This document shows, in pieces, positions 36,681 through 46,829 of a DNA stretch of 64,000 nucleotides. The position numbers and the translations under genes are program-made. Position 1 is the stretch's first letter. Each line of letters begins with the position of its first letter. Under the pieces are notes generated by a model. That model searched no databases. It was given only the letters and a program-made list of their open reading frames with translations, and had not been told where the DNA came from. The DNA comes from Citrobacter sedlakii NBRC 105722 (GTDB lineage: Bacteria; Pseudomonadota; Gammaproteobacteria; Enterobacterales; Enterobacteriaceae): NCBI RefSeq assembly GCF_000759835.1, contig NZ_BBNB01000010.1, positions 1 through 64,000 of the forward strand. The letters are read 5' to 3'.

Positions 36681-37505
36681 ATGCAGCAGTTACAGAACGT
36701 TATTGAGACCGCTTTTGAGCGCCGTGCCGAGATCACGCCGGCGAATGTAGATACCGTGACCCGTGAAGCGGTGAATCAGGTGATTTCCCTGCTGGATTCC
36801 GGCGCACTGCGTGTTGCAGAAAAAATCGACGGCCAGTGGGTAACGCACCAGTGGCTGAAGAAAGCGGTACTGCTCTCTTTCCGTATTAACGATAACCAGG
36901 TTATCGACGGCGCGGAAAGTCGCTACTTCGATAAAGTGCCGATGAAATTTGCTGACTATGACGAAGCGCGTTTTCAGAAAGAAGGCTTCCGCGTGGTGCC
37001 ACCTGCGGCGGTGCGCCAGGGGGCGTTCATTGCCCGTAACACCGTGCTGATGCCGTCTTACGTTAATATCGGCGCCTATGTTGATGAAGGTACGATGGTT
37101 GATACCTGGGCGACCGTCGGCTCCTGCGCGCAGATCGGTAAAAACGTTCATCTCTCCGGCGGCGTCGGCATCGGCGGCGTACTGGAGCCGCTGCAGGCGA
37201 ACCCGACCATCATCGAAGATAACTGCTTTATCGGCGCGCGTTCAGAAGTCGTGGAAGGCGTGATCGTGGAAGAAGGTTCCGTGATTTCGATGGGCGTTTA
37301 CATCGGCCAGAGCACCCGTATTTATGACCGTGAAACCGGCGAAGTGCATTATGGCCGCGTTCCGGCAGGTTCTGTTGTCGTTTCCGGCAACCTGCCGTCG
37401 AAAGATGGCAAATACAGTCTTTACTGCGCGGTGATTGTGAAAAAGGTCGATGCCAAAACGCGCGGCAAGGTTGGCATCAATGAGTTGTTACGTACCATCG
37501 ACTGA
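36681..37505 (+). CDS. dapD: Tetrahydrodipicolinate N-succinyltransferase
   Basis: DapD transfers succinate to tetrahydrodipicolinate on the way to meso-diaminopimelate and lysine, needed for peptidoglycan. The 274-aa protein has an N-terminal helical domain, then a left-handed beta helix of hexapeptide repeats (for example [20 protein letters not shown]). It follows glnD by 31 bp and ends in a strong terminator. Confidence 0.98.
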   Translation: MQQLQNVIETAFERRAEITPANVDTVTREAVNQVISLLDSGALRVAEKIDGQWVTHQWLKKAVLLSFRINDNQVIDGAESRYFDKVPMKFADYDEARFQKEGFRVVPPAAVRQGAFIARNTVLMPSYVNIGAYVDEGTMVDTWATVGSCAQIGKNVHLSGGVGIGGVLEPLQANPTIIEDNCFIGARSEVVEGVIVEEGSVISMGVYIGQSTRIYDRETGEVHYGRVPAGSVVVSGNLPSKDGKYSLYCAVIVKKVDAKTRGKVGINELLRTID

Positions 37506-37515
37506 CAATGATTTG

Positions 37516-37542
37516 AAAAAGCGGGCATAGCCCGCTTTTTTT
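37516..37542 (+). terminator. Terminator of dapD
   Basis: AAAAAGCGGGC, loop ATA, GCCCGC is followed by seven T residues. It is a textbook intrinsic terminator. Confidence 0.95.
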
Positions 37543-37614
37543 ATCGCCTGAAGTGGCGGAAACGGGGCTTTTCGTTAATTATTCATAGGTTATGTTGAGA
37601 TTAAGGGTACCGCT

Positions 37615-38001
37615 ATGTACGACAATCTGAAAAGTCTGGGCATTACCAATCCTGAAGAAATCGATCGTTACAGCCTGCGGCAAGAAGCCAACAACGATAT
37701 CCTGAAAATCTATTTCCAGAAGGATAAAGGCGAATTCTTTGCCAAGAGCGTGAAGTTTAAATACCCACGGCAACGTAAAACCGTGGTCGCCGACGGTATT
37801 GGGCAGGGTTACAAAGAGGTGCAGGAGATCAGCCCCAACCTGCGCTATGTTATCGACGAGCTGGATCAGATCTGCCAGCGCGATCGCACCGAAGTCGATC
37901 TGAAGCGCAAGATCCTTGACGACTTACGCCATCTGGAAAGCGTGGTCGCGAATAAGATCACCGAAATTGAGGCCGATCTGGAAAAATTGACGCGTAAGTA
38001 A
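37615..38001 (+). CDS. yaeH: DUF3461 family protein YaeH
   Basis: This is an uncharacterised, charged 128-aa cytoplasmic protein, well conserved in enterobacteria ([20 protein letters not shown]). The C-terminal third is predicted by eye to be helical or coiled coil (heptad-like E/K/L pattern, about 85-128). It follows the dapD terminator, so it should have its own promoter in the 70-bp gap. The function is unknown. Confidence 0.93.
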   Translation: MYDNLKSLGITNPEEIDRYSLRQEANNDILKIYFQKDKGEFFAKSVKFKYPRQRKTVVADGIGQGYKEVQEISPNLRYVIDELDQICQRDRTEVDLKRKILDDLRHLESVVANKITEIEADLEKLTRK

Positions 38002-38010
38002 GCGATTGTT

Positions 38011-38086
38011 GCCAGATGGCGCCGCCCACGTCCAGCCTACGCCCCCTGTCCTTTGTAGGCCCGATCAGTGCTGCGCCATCAGGCAA
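38011..38086. repeat. BIME between yaeH and cdaR
   Basis: Two REP-like units (38011-38040, GCCAGATGGCGCCGCC, then CCAGCCTAC; and 38054-38086, GTAGGCCCGATCAG, then GCGCCATCAGGC) in inverted orientation fill the gap between the converging yaeH and cdaR genes. Confidence 0.8.
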
Positions 38087-38089
38087 AAA

Positions 38090-39247
38090 TTACCGTTGTT
38101 CATCAAGTTGTAGCGCCACATACAATAACAATCTGTCGTCAAAATTCCCCAGATCCAGCCCGGTCAGCTCTGAAATACGGTTCAGTCGGTACTCCAGCGT
38201 ATTACGATGAATAAACAGCGCCTTTGACGTTGCCAGCGGCTGCACATTATGACGGAACCACGCCGCCAGCGTTCGGCGCAACAGGCCGTTATTATCCATT
38301 GCCTTCAGTCGCGCTAAAGGGCGCGCCAGCTCGTTAGCCTGCCAACCGCCGCGCAGACTGTCGAGCAGCACCGGCAACATTAAATCCTGATAAAAATAAC
38401 TGCGGCTGTCCGGCATGCGCTGCTTGCCGACCATCATGGTAGTGCGGGCGGTACGGTATGAGCGGGCGATACTGCCGGGGCCGGTAAAGTAGTTGCCCAA
38501 CGCGACGCGAAAACGCAGTTGCCCATTCTCTTTCATCCGCGAAATAAGCTGCTCAACGCGCCTGCGGTGATCTTCTGCATCCCAGCGACCAAACTGATTC
38601 AGCGCCGGTTTTAACACCACCATTTCGGTCAGCGAGACAATCGCGATCAGGTTATTGCGCTCGGGGGTGGTCAGCGCATTTTGCAATTGCTGCAGTTCCG
38701 CCATGGCGCTGTCGACGCCAAGCTGTCCGCTGTCGACTTCCACCACCGCCACCACGCGCGGCTGATTGAGATCGATGCCCAGACGCTGCGCCCACTCGGT
38801 CAGCGCCGGGGTGTTTTCTTCCGCCTGAATCAGGTTCATCACCAGTTCTTCACGCAGGCGGCTGTCCTGCGCCAGCAGGTGCATCAGACGTGACTGCTCC
38901 AGCATCATTTCTGCCGTCATGCATACCAGCTCGCCATATTTGCGTAAGTGCTCCGGCTCGCCGGTCAGACCGATCACGCCAACGATCTCCCCTTCCAGAC
39001 GCAACGGCAGGTTGATCCCCTGACGCACACCGTGCAAGTGCCGCGCCACCGCGTCGTCAATATCAACCACGCGTCCCTGAGAGAGCACCAGCAGCGCGCC
39101 TTCGTGCAATTCACCAATACGCTCACGATCGCCGCTGCCGATAATCCGCCCGCGGGCATCCATTACGTTGATATTGGTATCAATGATGCGCATCGTCCGC
39201 GCCACGATATCCTGCGCCATTTTGGTATCAAGATGCCAGCCAGCCAT
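38090..39247 (-). CDS. cdaR: Carbohydrate diacid regulator CdaR
   Basis: CdaR (SdaR) activates genes for uptake and breakdown of D-glucarate, D-galactarate and D-glycerate, and itself. The 385-aa protein has the N-terminal diacid-recognition domain (about 1-140) and a PucR-type helix-turn-helix at the C-terminus (HRNTLEYRLNRISELTG). It lies downstream of degP with a terminator between. A perfect palindrome in its upstream region may be an autoregulatory site. Confidence 0.97.
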   Translation of the reverse strand: MAGWHLDTKMAQDIVARTMRIIDTNINVMDARGRIIGSGDRERIGELHEGALLVLSQGRVVDIDDAVARHLHGVRQGINLPLRLEGEIVGVIGLTGEPEHLRKYGELVCMTAEMMLEQSRLMHLLAQDSRLREELVMNLIQAEENTPALTEWAQRLGIDLNQPRVVAVVEVDSGQLGVDSAMAELQQLQNALTTPERNNLIAIVSLTEMVVLKPALNQFGRWDAEDHRRRVEQLISRMKENGQLRFRVALGNYFTGPGSIARSYRTARTTMMVGKQRMPDSRSYFYQDLMLPVLLDSLRGGWQANELARPLARLKAMDNNGLLRRTLAAWFRHNVQPLATSKALFIHRNTLEYRLNRISELTGLDLGNFDDRLLLYVALQLDEQR

Positions 39248-39299
39248 AAACCCTCCTGTGAGCAGAGCTCAAGCATAAGGAAGATGACTAATCGCAGCA

Positions 39300-39315
39300 T
39301 TGTGCAAATGCACAA
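39300..39315. promoter_or_regulatory. Palindrome upstream of cdaR, possible operator
   Basis: TTGTGC-AAAT-GCACAA is a 16-bp inverted repeat with a 4-bp centre, 53 bp before the cdaR ATG. CdaR is known to be autoregulated, so this is a candidate CdaR site; I cannot confirm the binding motif from memory. Confidence 0.4.
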
Positions 39316-39353
39316 AGCGAAGCAAAGAAGTATGGAGTTGTGGGGGGTATCAC

Positions 39354-39386
39354 AAAAAGAACCCCCTTCCCTGTTCGGGAAGGGGG
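39354..39386 (-). terminator. Terminator of degP
   Basis: The perfect 10-bp stem CCCCCTTCCC (39362-39371) / GGGAAGGGGG (39377-39386) has a 5-nt loop. Read leftward, it is followed by TTCTTTTTG. Confidence 0.92.
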
Positions 39387-39391
39387 GGAGA

Positions 39392-40813
39392 TTACTGCAT
39401 CAGCAAATAGATGGAGCTATCGCCACGCTGAATATTCAGCGCAAGGACAGACGGCTTGCTGTCGAGGATCTTGCGCAGCTCAGCGATGTTTTTCACCGCC
39501 TGCTGGTTAGCGCCAACAATCACGTCTCCTTTCTTCAGGCCAATCTGCGCCGCTGGAGAATTCGCTTTCACGTTATTCACCACCACGCCTTGATCCTTGC
39601 CTTTGTTGCTCATTTCAGCGCCCTCAATGCCGCTGAAAATAGAGCTGGAATCCACCTGATTCTGGCTGCTCTGCTGCAGTTCCAGATTCACGGTCACCGG
39701 CTTGCCGTCACGCAACAGGCCGAGGGTGAGCTTGCTGCCGACCGGCATGGTGCCGACCTGCGCGCGCAGCGCGGCAAAGCTGCTGATGGGCTTGCCGTTC
39801 AGGGAGGTAATAACATCCCCGGCTTTAATGCCCGCTTTCGCCGCCGAAGAGTTTGGCATCACCTGGCTGACGAACGCGCCGCGCTGTGCGTCGACTTTCA
39901 TCGCCTTCGCCAGCTCAGAGTTCAGTTCGGTACCCATAATGCCCAGCTCGCCGCGTTTCACCTGACCGAATTCCACCATCTGGGATGTGAGGTTTTTCAC
40001 CATGTTGCTTGGGATGGCGAAGCCGATACCAATGTTGCCGCCGTCCGGCGCAAGGATAGCGGTGTTAATACCGATCAGTTCACCATTAAGGTTAACCAGC
40101 GCGCCACCAGAGTTACCGCGGTTGATCGCCGCGTCGGTCTGGATAAAGTTTTCATAGTTTTGCGCGTTCAGACCGCTACGGCCCAGCGCCGAGACGATAC
40201 CGGAAGTGACGGTTTCGCCCAGACCAAACGGGTTACCGATGGCCACCGTGTAGTCGCCGACACGCAGCGCGTCGGAGTCAGCCAGTTTAATCGCCGTCAG
40301 GTTTTTCGGATCCTGGATTTGGATCAGCGCGATGTCAGAGCGCGGATCTTTGCCGACAATTTTGGCGTCGAATTTACGGCCATCGCTCAGCTGTACTTTG
40401 ATTACCGTGGCGTTGTCCACCACGTGGTTGTTGGTGACGACATAGCCTTTCGCGGCATCAATAATGACGCCAGATCCCAGCGCCATGAATTTTTGTTGCT
40501 GGCCGCCGTTACCCCCGGGGCCTCCCTGACAGAACGGGGAACTCTGGAACGGAGAACCCTCCTGGCAGAACGGGGAGTCATCACCAAAGAACTGCTGGAA
40601 ATTACGCGGCATACGCGGCGTATTTACGGTTGTGCTACCTTCAACGTTAATGCTGACCACCGATGGCATCACTTTTTCGAGCATCGGCGCCAGACTTGGC
40701 ATCTGCTGAGCGGTCGTTGCTGAGGCGGTTTCAGCAGCCGTGGCAGAAAGCGGAGATAACGCCAAACCTAAACTCAGAGCCAGTGCACTCATTGCTAATG
40801 TGGTTTTTTTCAT
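39392..40813 (-). CDS. degP: Periplasmic serine protease/chaperone DegP (HtrA)
   Basis: DegP degrades or refolds damaged envelope proteins and is required at high temperature. The start is the ATG at 40813 (MKKTTLAMSAL), giving 473 aa with signal peptide ending in SATA. The catalytic triad is seen in TNNHVVDN (His), SDIALIQ (Asp) and RGNSGGAL (Ser). The LA loop has the cysteine pair (FCQEG, FCQGG). Two PDZ domains follow. It has its own sigma-E promoter. Confidence 0.99.
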   Translation of the reverse strand: MKKTTLAMSALALSLGLALSPLSATAAETASATTAQQMPSLAPMLEKVMPSVVSINVEGSTTVNTPRMPRNFQQFFGDDSPFCQEGSPFQSSPFCQGGPGGNGGQQQKFMALGSGVIIDAAKGYVVTNNHVVDNATVIKVQLSDGRKFDAKIVGKDPRSDIALIQIQDPKNLTAIKLADSDALRVGDYTVAIGNPFGLGETVTSGIVSALGRSGLNAQNYENFIQTDAAINRGNSGGALVNLNGELIGINTAILAPDGGNIGIGFAIPSNMVKNLTSQMVEFGQVKRGELGIMGTELNSELAKAMKVDAQRGAFVSQVMPNSSAAKAGIKAGDVITSLNGKPISSFAALRAQVGTMPVGSKLTLGLLRDGKPVTVNLELQQSSQNQVDSSSIFSGIEGAEMSNKGKDQGVVVNNVKANSPAAQIGLKKGDVIVGANQQAVKNIAELRKILDSKPSVLALNIQRGDSSIYLLMQ

Positions 40814-40858
40814 GTGTATCAATCTCGATTAACAGATAACGCAAAATTGCTGTGTACG

Positions 40859-40886
40859 TCAGATTCATTTTATAGCGCTAAGTTCC
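40859..40886 (-). promoter_or_regulatory. Sigma-E promoter of degP
   Basis: Read leftward, GGAACTT (40880-40886), a 16-bp spacer and TCTGA (40859-40863) match the sigma-E consensus. Further upstream, GTAAA and ATAAA half-sites (40928-40932 and 40915-40919) resemble the CpxR box found at this place in E. coli. degP is an established sigma-E and Cpx target. Confidence 0.88.
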
Positions 40887-40942
40887 GGACAAAAGTTTAT
40901 GGAAAAAGTAAAAATTTATTGTCCGTCTTTACAAAAGTTGCT

Positions 40943-42460
40943 TTATTGCTCGACCGCCATGAGCCGTCGATATTCATCCCACGCGTAAAGGTCTGTCATG
41001 CCGCTGATATAATCCTGGATCAGACGGCAACGGTAATAATATTCCAGCACCGGATACTCGGGGGAATCTGACGCTAATTTACTGACGGCTTCAATGTACG
41101 CCAGTCGATGACGAGTGGAGAGTTTCTGAAATAATCTGGATTCTATCGGAAAGCGTATCAGCCGCTCTTTTTCCACCAGCTCGCTGAAGTCTGCTAATGG
41201 AAGACTTAATAAAGGCCGGTAAATGTCTAATAAACCACTGATAACGCGATACCCCTGCAGCTCAAGTTGTTCCACGTCGGGGTGGCTAAACACATGTTTT
41301 ATGGCGACATTTTTATAGAGCTTAAGCAAACGGCTAACGCTGCTGCCATCTTCCAGTAACGCCTGATTAAAGGTGCCCTCAAAGATCTGCTCAAGATTAT
41401 CAATAAAACGCTGCGCGGCATAAGGCACTAGCTTATTTAGGGTGTTCACCCGCAAATACATAAAGAATTGATCTTCCGTACTCCGACTCAGCGTATTTGC
41501 GCGGGATTTCTCCCACGCATTTTCCACCACCTGCGCAAACAGAGAGCCTTTTTCGTGCTCGCCCCAGGCCTCGTGCAAATGGTGATACAACTGCTCTACG
41601 CTGAAAATTCTTTTCTCTACGGCGTCCTCAAGATCGGCCACGCAATAAGAAATATCGTCAGCGGCTTCCATGATCCAGGTTAATGGAAAGCGGCTGTAAA
41701 GCGCGAGATCAAGTTCCTGACGTAACCTTGCAATATAGGACTCTTCAGAAAGATAGTAGCCCGGTTTTTTCATTAAATAATGATGCGTCGTAGGCGTTTC
41801 CCCCCGCCACCATGCCGGACGGGTATATTTTAAAATCCCGCCCACCTGCGCCCAGGTCAGGTTCATGCGCATTAAGGTATGCACCAGACGTATCCCCTGC
41901 GCATTGCCTTCGAAATGGCATAAATCCTGGCGGACTTTGCGCCGGATGTCATTCAGGGACTCCTCCCCTTCGCTCAGGCGCAGCGCGGCGACAATACAGC
42001 GGTCCTCCGTCAGCGGCTGGCTTTCGGCATCTGCCGGATGCAGACGCTGGCGAAACCAGTCGTTGATTGCCGCTTCGCCAAAATGACCGAACGGCGGATT
42101 CCCAATGTCGTGCATCAGGCAGGACATTTCGACAATGCTTTCGAAGGGACCGGTCAGTTCGTCCAGCCCGTAATGCGCCAGCAGTTGCTGTTCCTTAAGA
42201 CGGCTCAGCACTTCTTTGGCGATATAGCGTCCCACCTGCTGCACTTCCAGCGAATGGGTAAGACGGGTGCGCACCGCCGCGTTGCGCTCCAGCGGAAACA
42301 CCTGCGTCTTTTGCTGCAAACGGCGGATCGCCGGAGAGTTAATAATGCGCCCACGGTCACTCTCAAAAATGCGCAGGATCTCATGCTCAGTCTTCACACC
42401 CTGAGGTGAGCGGTAACGACGATGCCAGTTTATTTTTTTGCGGAAATCAATCTGAGCCAT
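40943..42460 (-). CDS. dgt: Deoxyguanosine triphosphate triphosphohydrolase
   Basis: Dgt splits dGTP to deoxyguanosine and triphosphate, tuning the dNTP pool. The start is the ATG at 42460 ([10 protein letters not shown]), giving 505 aa. The HD metal-binding motif is [11 protein letters not shown] (about residue 117), with the upstream His in RLTHSLEV. It is on the same strand as degP, upstream of the degP promoter, and divergent from mtn across an 80-bp gap. Confidence 0.98.
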   Translation of the reverse strand: MAQIDFRKKINWHRRYRSPQGVKTEHEILRIFESDRGRIINSPAIRRLQQKTQVFPLERNAAVRTRLTHSLEVQQVGRYIAKEVLSRLKEQQLLAHYGLDELTGPFESIVEMSCLMHDIGNPPFGHFGEAAINDWFRQRLHPADAESQPLTEDRCIVAALRLSEGEESLNDIRRKVRQDLCHFEGNAQGIRLVHTLMRMNLTWAQVGGILKYTRPAWWRGETPTTHHYLMKKPGYYLSEESYIARLRQELDLALYSRFPLTWIMEAADDISYCVADLEDAVEKRIFSVEQLYHHLHEAWGEHEKGSLFAQVVENAWEKSRANTLSRSTEDQFFMYLRVNTLNKLVPYAAQRFIDNLEQIFEGTFNQALLEDGSSVSRLLKLYKNVAIKHVFSHPDVEQLELQGYRVISGLLDIYRPLLSLPLADFSELVEKERLIRFPIESRLFQKLSTRHRLAYIEAVSKLASDSPEYPVLEYYYRCRLIQDYISGMTDLYAWDEYRRLMAVEQ

Positions 42461-42540
42461 CTCCTCCCCCATGAACATGCACTTCCCGTTAAGCGCATGA
42501 TAGACTATGCCTTTAAATCTCACCTGGCGCGAGTAAATCT

Positions 42541-43239
42541 ATGAAAATCGGCATCATTGGTGCAATGGAAGAAGAAGTTACGCTGCTGCGTGACAAAATC
42601 GAAAACCGTCAAACGTTCAGCCTGGGCGGTTGTGAAATCTACACCGGTCAGTTAAACGGCACCGACGTTGCGCTGCTGAAATCCGGCATTGGTAAAGTGG
42701 CTGCAGCGCTGGGCGCGACGCTGCTTCTTGAACACTGCAAGCCGGACGTGATTATTAATACCGGTTCCGCAGGCGGTCTGGCGCCAACGTTAAAAGTGGG
42801 CGATATCGTGGTGTCTGATGAAGCACGCTATCATGACGCCGATGTTACCGCCTTCGGCTATGAATTCGGTCAGCTTCCGGGCTGTCCGGCAGGGTTTAAA
42901 GCCGACGAAACGCTGATCGCGGCGGCGGAATCCTGCATTGCGGCGTTAAACCTGAACGCGGTTCGCGGGCTGATTGTCAGCGGCGACGCCTTCATTAACG
43001 GCTCCGTGGGGCTGGCGAAAATCCGCCATAACTTCCCGCAGGCGGTTGCTGTTGAAATGGAAGCTACCGCGATCGCGCACGTCTGCCATAACTTTAAAGT
43101 TCCGTTTGTGGTGGTTCGCGCTATTTCTGACGTCGCAGACCAGCAGTCGCACCTGAGCTTTGACGAGTTTCTGGCCGTCGCGGCCAAACAGTCCAGCCTG
43201 ATGGTCGAAACGCTGGTGCAGAAACTGGCGCATGGTTAA
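42541..43239 (+). CDS. mtn: 5'-methylthioadenosine/S-adenosylhomocysteine nucleosidase
   Basis: Mtn (Pfs) cleaves MTA, SAH and 5'-deoxyadenosine, removing SAM by-products and producing the precursor LuxS uses for AI-2. The 232-aa protein has Glu12 (GAMEEEV), the substrate motif [10 protein letters not shown] and the catalytic Asp in RAISDVAD. It overlaps btuF by 8 bp. Confidence 0.98.
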   Translation: MKIGIIGAMEEEVTLLRDKIENRQTFSLGGCEIYTGQLNGTDVALLKSGIGKVAAALGATLLLEHCKPDVIINTGSAGGLAPTLKVGDIVVSDEARYHDADVTAFGYEFGQLPGCPAGFKADETLIAAAESCIAALNLNAVRGLIVSGDAFINGSVGLAKIRHNFPQAVAVEMEATAIAHVCHNFKVPFVVVRAISDVADQQSHLSFDEFLAVAAKQSSLMVETLVQKLAHG

Positions 43240-44032
43240 CGCATTCTTCAGGGCGTTGGTCGCCCTGCTGATTCTGCTGCCGGTGTGGCTGTCAGCCGCA
43301 CCGCGCGTGATTTCCCTTTCTCCCGCCAATACCGAACTCGCCTTTGCCGCAGGCATCACCCCCGTCGGCGTCAGCAGCTATTCCGACTATCCGCCAGCGG
43401 CAAAGAATATTGAACAAGTGTCCACCTGGCAGGGCATGAATCTGGAACGCATTGTGGCGCTGAAACCCGATCTGGTTATCGCGTGGCGCGGCGGCAATGC
43501 GGAACGACAGGTTAATCAGCTCACCTCGTTAGGGATCCAGGTGATGTGGGTGGATGCCGTCACCATCGAACAAATTGCCGACACGCTGAAAAAATTAGCC
43601 GCCTGGAGCCCGGAGCCGGAAAAAGCGCAACGCGCCGCACAAAGCCTGCTGGACGACTATCATCAACTAAAATCGGCGAACGCGGCGAAAGCCAAAAAAC
43701 GCGTCTTTCTCCAGTTTGGCATCAATCCGCCGTTTACCAGCGCAAAAGGATCGATTCAAAACCAGGTGCTGGAGCTGTGTGGCGGAGAAAATATCTTTGC
43801 CTATAGCCGGGTTCCCTGGCCGCAGGTAAGCCGTGAACAGGTGCTGGCGCGCGCTCCGCAGGCGATCGTGGTGGCAGGCGATGCGGATGAAACCCGCAAA
43901 ATTCAGCGATACTGGGGCGATCAGCTCACTATTCCGGTTATTCCTTTAACCAGTGACTGGTTTGAACGCGCCAGCCCGCGTATTATCCTCGCCGCAAAAC
44001 AACTCTGTAGTGCGCTTTCAGAGGTGAAGTAA
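43232..44032 (+). CDS. btuF: Vitamin B12-binding periplasmic protein BtuF
   Basis: BtuF delivers cobalamin to the BtuCD importer. The 266-aa precursor has a signal peptide ([18 protein letters not shown]) and then the mature [19 protein letters not shown], typical of helical-backbone class III binding proteins. The two lobes are joined by a long helix (about 120-150). btuCD is not in this window. Its start is inside mtn, so it is likely translationally coupled. Confidence 0.97.
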   Translation: MVNAFFRALVALLILLPVWLSAAPRVISLSPANTELAFAAGITPVGVSSYSDYPPAAKNIEQVSTWQGMNLERIVALKPDLVIAWRGGNAERQVNQLTSLGIQVMWVDAVTIEQIADTLKKLAAWSPEPEKAQRAAQSLLDDYHQLKSANAAKAKKRVFLQFGINPPFTSAKGSIQNQVLELCGGENIFAYSRVPWPQVSREQVLARAPQAIVVAGDADETRKIQRYWGDQLTIPVIPLTSDWFERASPRIILAAKQLCSALSEVK

Positions 44033-44069
44033 AACCCGTCACAGCACGGCTGGTCTTGAGGATAACGTG

Positions 44070-44693
44070 ATGCTCGTCTATTGGCTGGATATTGTCGGTA
44101 CCGCGGTATTTGCTATCTCTGGCGTATTGTTGGCTGGAAAATTGCGCATGGACCCGTTCGGCGTACTGGTTCTGGGCGTCGTGACAGCCGTCGGCGGTGG
44201 AACGATCCGTGATATGGCGCTGGATAACGGGCCAGTGTTTTGGGTGAAAGATCCGACCGATCTGGTGGTGGCGATGGTCACCAGTATGCTGACGATATTG
44301 TTGGTGCGCCAGCCCAGGCGCTTGCCCAAATGGATGCTGCCGGTACTCGACGCCGTCGGTCTGGCGGTATTCGTCGGGATTGGCGTCAATAAAGCGTTTA
44401 TTGCCGGCACCGGTCCGTTGGTCGCAATCTGTATGGGCGTGATCACCGGCGTCGGCGGCGGGATTATCCGCGACGTGCTGGCGCGTGAAATCCCGATGAT
44501 TTTGCGGACTGAGATTTACGCCACAGCCTGCATTATTGGCGGAATTGTTCACGCCACCGCGTTTTATACTTTTGCGATCCCGCTGGAAACGGCAAGTATG
44601 ATGGGGATGATCGTGACATTATTCATTCGCCTGGCGGCGATCCGCTGGCATCTGAAGCTGCCGACGTTTGCATTAGATGAGAATGGGCGTTAA
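44070..44693 (+). CDS. yadS: TRIC-type cation channel family protein YadS
   Basis: This inner-membrane protein of 207 aa has about seven hydrophobic segments arranged as two homologous halves, each with a glycine-rich motif (VVTAVGGGTIRDM and VITGVGGGIIRDV). The family (UPF0126) is homologous to animal TRIC potassium channels; the E. coli role is unproven. The start is the ATG at 44070, with GAGG 8 nt upstream; a GTG lies immediately before it. It is third in mtn-btuF-yadS, followed by a BIME. Confidence 0.92.
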   Translation: MLVYWLDIVGTAVFAISGVLLAGKLRMDPFGVLVLGVVTAVGGGTIRDMALDNGPVFWVKDPTDLVVAMVTSMLTILLVRQPRRLPKWMLPVLDAVGLAVFVGIGVNKAFIAGTGPLVAICMGVITGVGGGIIRDVLAREIPMILRTEIYATACIIGGIVHATAFYTFAIPLETASMMGMIVTLFIRLAAIRWHLKLPTFALDENGR

Positions 44694-44711
44694 GGCATCG
44701 GGGCGAGAAGC

Positions 44712-44780
44712 GCAGGCCGGATAAAACGTTAGCCGCCATCCGGGACATCGCCCGGCGGCGTTACGCTTACCGGGCCTGTA
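44712..44780. repeat. BIME between yadS and erpA
   Basis: Two REP-like units in inverted orientation (44712-44744, GCAGGCCGGATAAAACG, then CGCCATCCGGG; 44750-44780, GCCCGGCGGCG, then CTTACCGGGCCTGTA) lie between converging genes. Confidence 0.85.
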
Positions 44781-44813
44781 GAACGGTTAACCGGCGGGAC
44801 AACCGGCAACTGA

Positions 44814-45158
44814 TCAAATACTGAACGAAGAACCACACCCGCAGGTGCTTTTCGCATTCGGGTTGGTTACGACGAAGCGTGACCCTTCCAGACCTTCAGT
44901 GTAATCCACGGAGCCGCCAACCAGATATTGCAGGCTCATCGGATCAACCACCAGACCCACCCCCTGTTTCTCGATGGTCATATCACCTTCGTTGACCTGA
45001 TCGTCAAAGGTAAAACCATACTGGAAGCCGCTGCAACCACCACCGGTAATATACACGCGCAGCTTCAGATTCGGGTTATCTTCGTCAGCGATCAGGCTTT
45101 TCACTTTATTGGCTGCTGCTTCAGTAAATTGCAGTGGCAGCGCTACGTCATCACTCAT
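44814..45158 (-). CDS. erpA: Iron-sulfur cluster carrier ErpA
   Basis: This A-type carrier passes Fe-S clusters to targets such as IspG and IspH of the isoprenoid pathway (dxr acts in the same pathway). The 114-aa protein has the three conserved cysteines: [11 protein letters not shown] and the C-terminal [10 protein letters not shown]. The gene stands alone between a BIME and clcA. Confidence 0.98.
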   Translation of the reverse strand: MSDDVALPLQFTEAAANKVKSLIADEDNPNLKLRVYITGGGCSGFQYGFTFDDQVNEGDMTIEKQGVGLVVDPMSLQYLVGGSVDYTEGLEGSRFVVTNPNAKSTCGCGSSFSI

Positions 45159-45239
45159 ATTTTTGCTCCAAACGACATCGGCAATTGGGCAAATTCTGAC
45201 CCAATACGAAAATCATTATCTAATACCCTGGTATTTCAT

Positions 45240-46661
45240 TCAAGTATTCTCGCCAGCGGCCGCCGTCTGGCTTTTTGCCGCCTGTTCCGCTTCCTGCTTC
45301 GCCAGGGTGCGGGCAAGAATGGTGGAGTATAGCGGTTTTCCGCCGAGGAATTGCGCCAATAGTGTTGCGCCGAGACAGGTAATAATCATTGGCAAAATGA
45401 GCTGGTAATTGTCGGTCATTTCCAGCACCAGCACGATGCCGGTCAACGGCGCGCGTACCGACGCCGCCATCAGCGCCCCCATGCCGGCGATAGCAAAAGT
45501 GCCTGCTTCCAGCTGATAGTGCGGAAAGAAGGCCGCCGCCGCCATGCCGAACGCGGTTCCCAGCAGCGTGCCGAGCGCCAGCATCGGGGCGAATATTCCA
45601 CCCGGCGCGCCGGAGGAGAAACAAAGCAGCGTAGTGATTACCCTGGCGACAAAGATAAACAACAGCAATCCGACGCTAAAATTGCCCGCCGCAGCGATGG
45701 GGATCAGATTAAACCCGCCGCCTGCCGCTTCGGGTTCAATCAACCCGAGAATACCGCACAGTCCGCCAATCGCGCCGCCCATCAGCACCCATTTGGTGAT
45801 ATTGCCGCCGTGAAAGCGCTGGAACATATCCTGCGTACGCAGCACCAATCTATTAAACAGCGGCCCCACGCAGCCAAAAATCATACCGAGGATCAGATAG
45901 AGCCACAGCGTATTCACCGGCGCGTTAGACAGTTTACCGACCTCGATAATCGGTGCTTCGCCATTGACCACGCGAAAGACAATGCTCGACATAATCACGC
46001 CCGTGAACACAGCCTTAATGGAAATCAGGTTATAGCGAAACTGCGGACGCATCTCTTCGATGATAAACAAAATGCCCGCCAGCGGCGCATTAAACGCCGC
46101 GGAAAGACCGGCTGCCGCCCCGGTAGCCAGCAGCGTATGGCGAGCTTCGGCGCTGCGCATACGAAAAATATCCAGCACCATCCGGCCAATGTTGCCGCCG
46201 ATCTGGACCGTTGGCCCTTCGCGCCCCAGCACCATACCGGCCCCCAGCGTCCCCATCCCGCCGATAAATTTCACTGGCAGCACGCGCCACCAGCGCACCG
46301 GACGCAGCTCTTCCAGCGCGCCTTCGATCTCCGGGATCCCGGAACCACCGGCTTCCGGCGCGAATTTGCGCACCAGAAAATAGCCCACCATGGCGAGCAG
46401 AGCGGAAAGCACAAATGCCAACGGCCAGACGAGAAACGCGTGATCGGCAACGCTGACCAGCGTGCTGATACGCATGTTCTGCACCCAGGTCACCGCTTTT
46501 TCGAACGCCACGCCGACCAGGCCGGTCACGGTGCCGACCACCGCCGCCATCAATAAGATCGCCAGTGGCGTTTTGTCCCGCTCAAGCAAACGACGGATTT
46601 GATCCCGGCGCCGCAAGCGCACGATTTGCTGTGCTTCAAAAGAGGGAGTTTCTGTCTTCAT
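45240..46661 (-). CDS. clcA: H+/Cl- exchange transporter ClcA
   Basis: ClcA is a homodimeric antiporter exchanging two chloride for one proton, used in extreme acid resistance. The 473-aa protein has the selectivity motifs GSGIPEIEG (about residues 106-114) and [11 protein letters not shown] (gating Glu148), the proton glutamate further on (EEMRPQFRY region) and GAPGGIFAP. It is divergent from hemL across a 168-bp gap. Confidence 0.98.
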   Translation of the reverse strand: MKTETPSFEAQQIVRLRRRDQIRRLLERDKTPLAILLMAAVVGTVTGLVGVAFEKAVTWVQNMRISTLVSVADHAFLVWPLAFVLSALLAMVGYFLVRKFAPEAGGSGIPEIEGALEELRPVRWWRVLPVKFIGGMGTLGAGMVLGREGPTVQIGGNIGRMVLDIFRMRSAEARHTLLATGAAAGLSAAFNAPLAGILFIIEEMRPQFRYNLISIKAVFTGVIMSSIVFRVVNGEAPIIEVGKLSNAPVNTLWLYLILGMIFGCVGPLFNRLVLRTQDMFQRFHGGNITKWVLMGGAIGGLCGILGLIEPEAAGGGFNLIPIAAAGNFSVGLLLFIFVARVITTLLCFSSGAPGGIFAPMLALGTLLGTAFGMAAAAFFPHYQLEAGTFAIAGMGALMAASVRAPLTGIVLVLEMTDNYQLILPMIITCLGATLLAQFLGGKPLYSTILARTLAKQEAEQAAKSQTAAAGENT

Positions 46662-46829
46662 CAGATGATCATTAATTGGTAATACAAATGCAGAGGCGGC
46701 ATTGTACTCGCCTCTCGCCGGAAAATCCCCTGCAAATCGTGATGTTTCAAATGCGCAAAACTTTCATAACCTTCTCTGAATAATTAGAATAGCGGGCATT
46801 CACTTTTTCTACGAACCAGGAATCCATCC

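Noticed and set aside
38948-40723. 591-codon open frame on the plus strand
   Set aside because: It lies entirely antisense to cdaR and degP, both strongly conserved. The translation is rich in R, H and Q with no domain pattern, the usual shadow of high-GC codon bias.
45519-46556. 345-codon open frame on the plus strand
   Set aside because: Antisense to clcA; low-complexity R/H/Q-rich translation and no ribosome-binding site.
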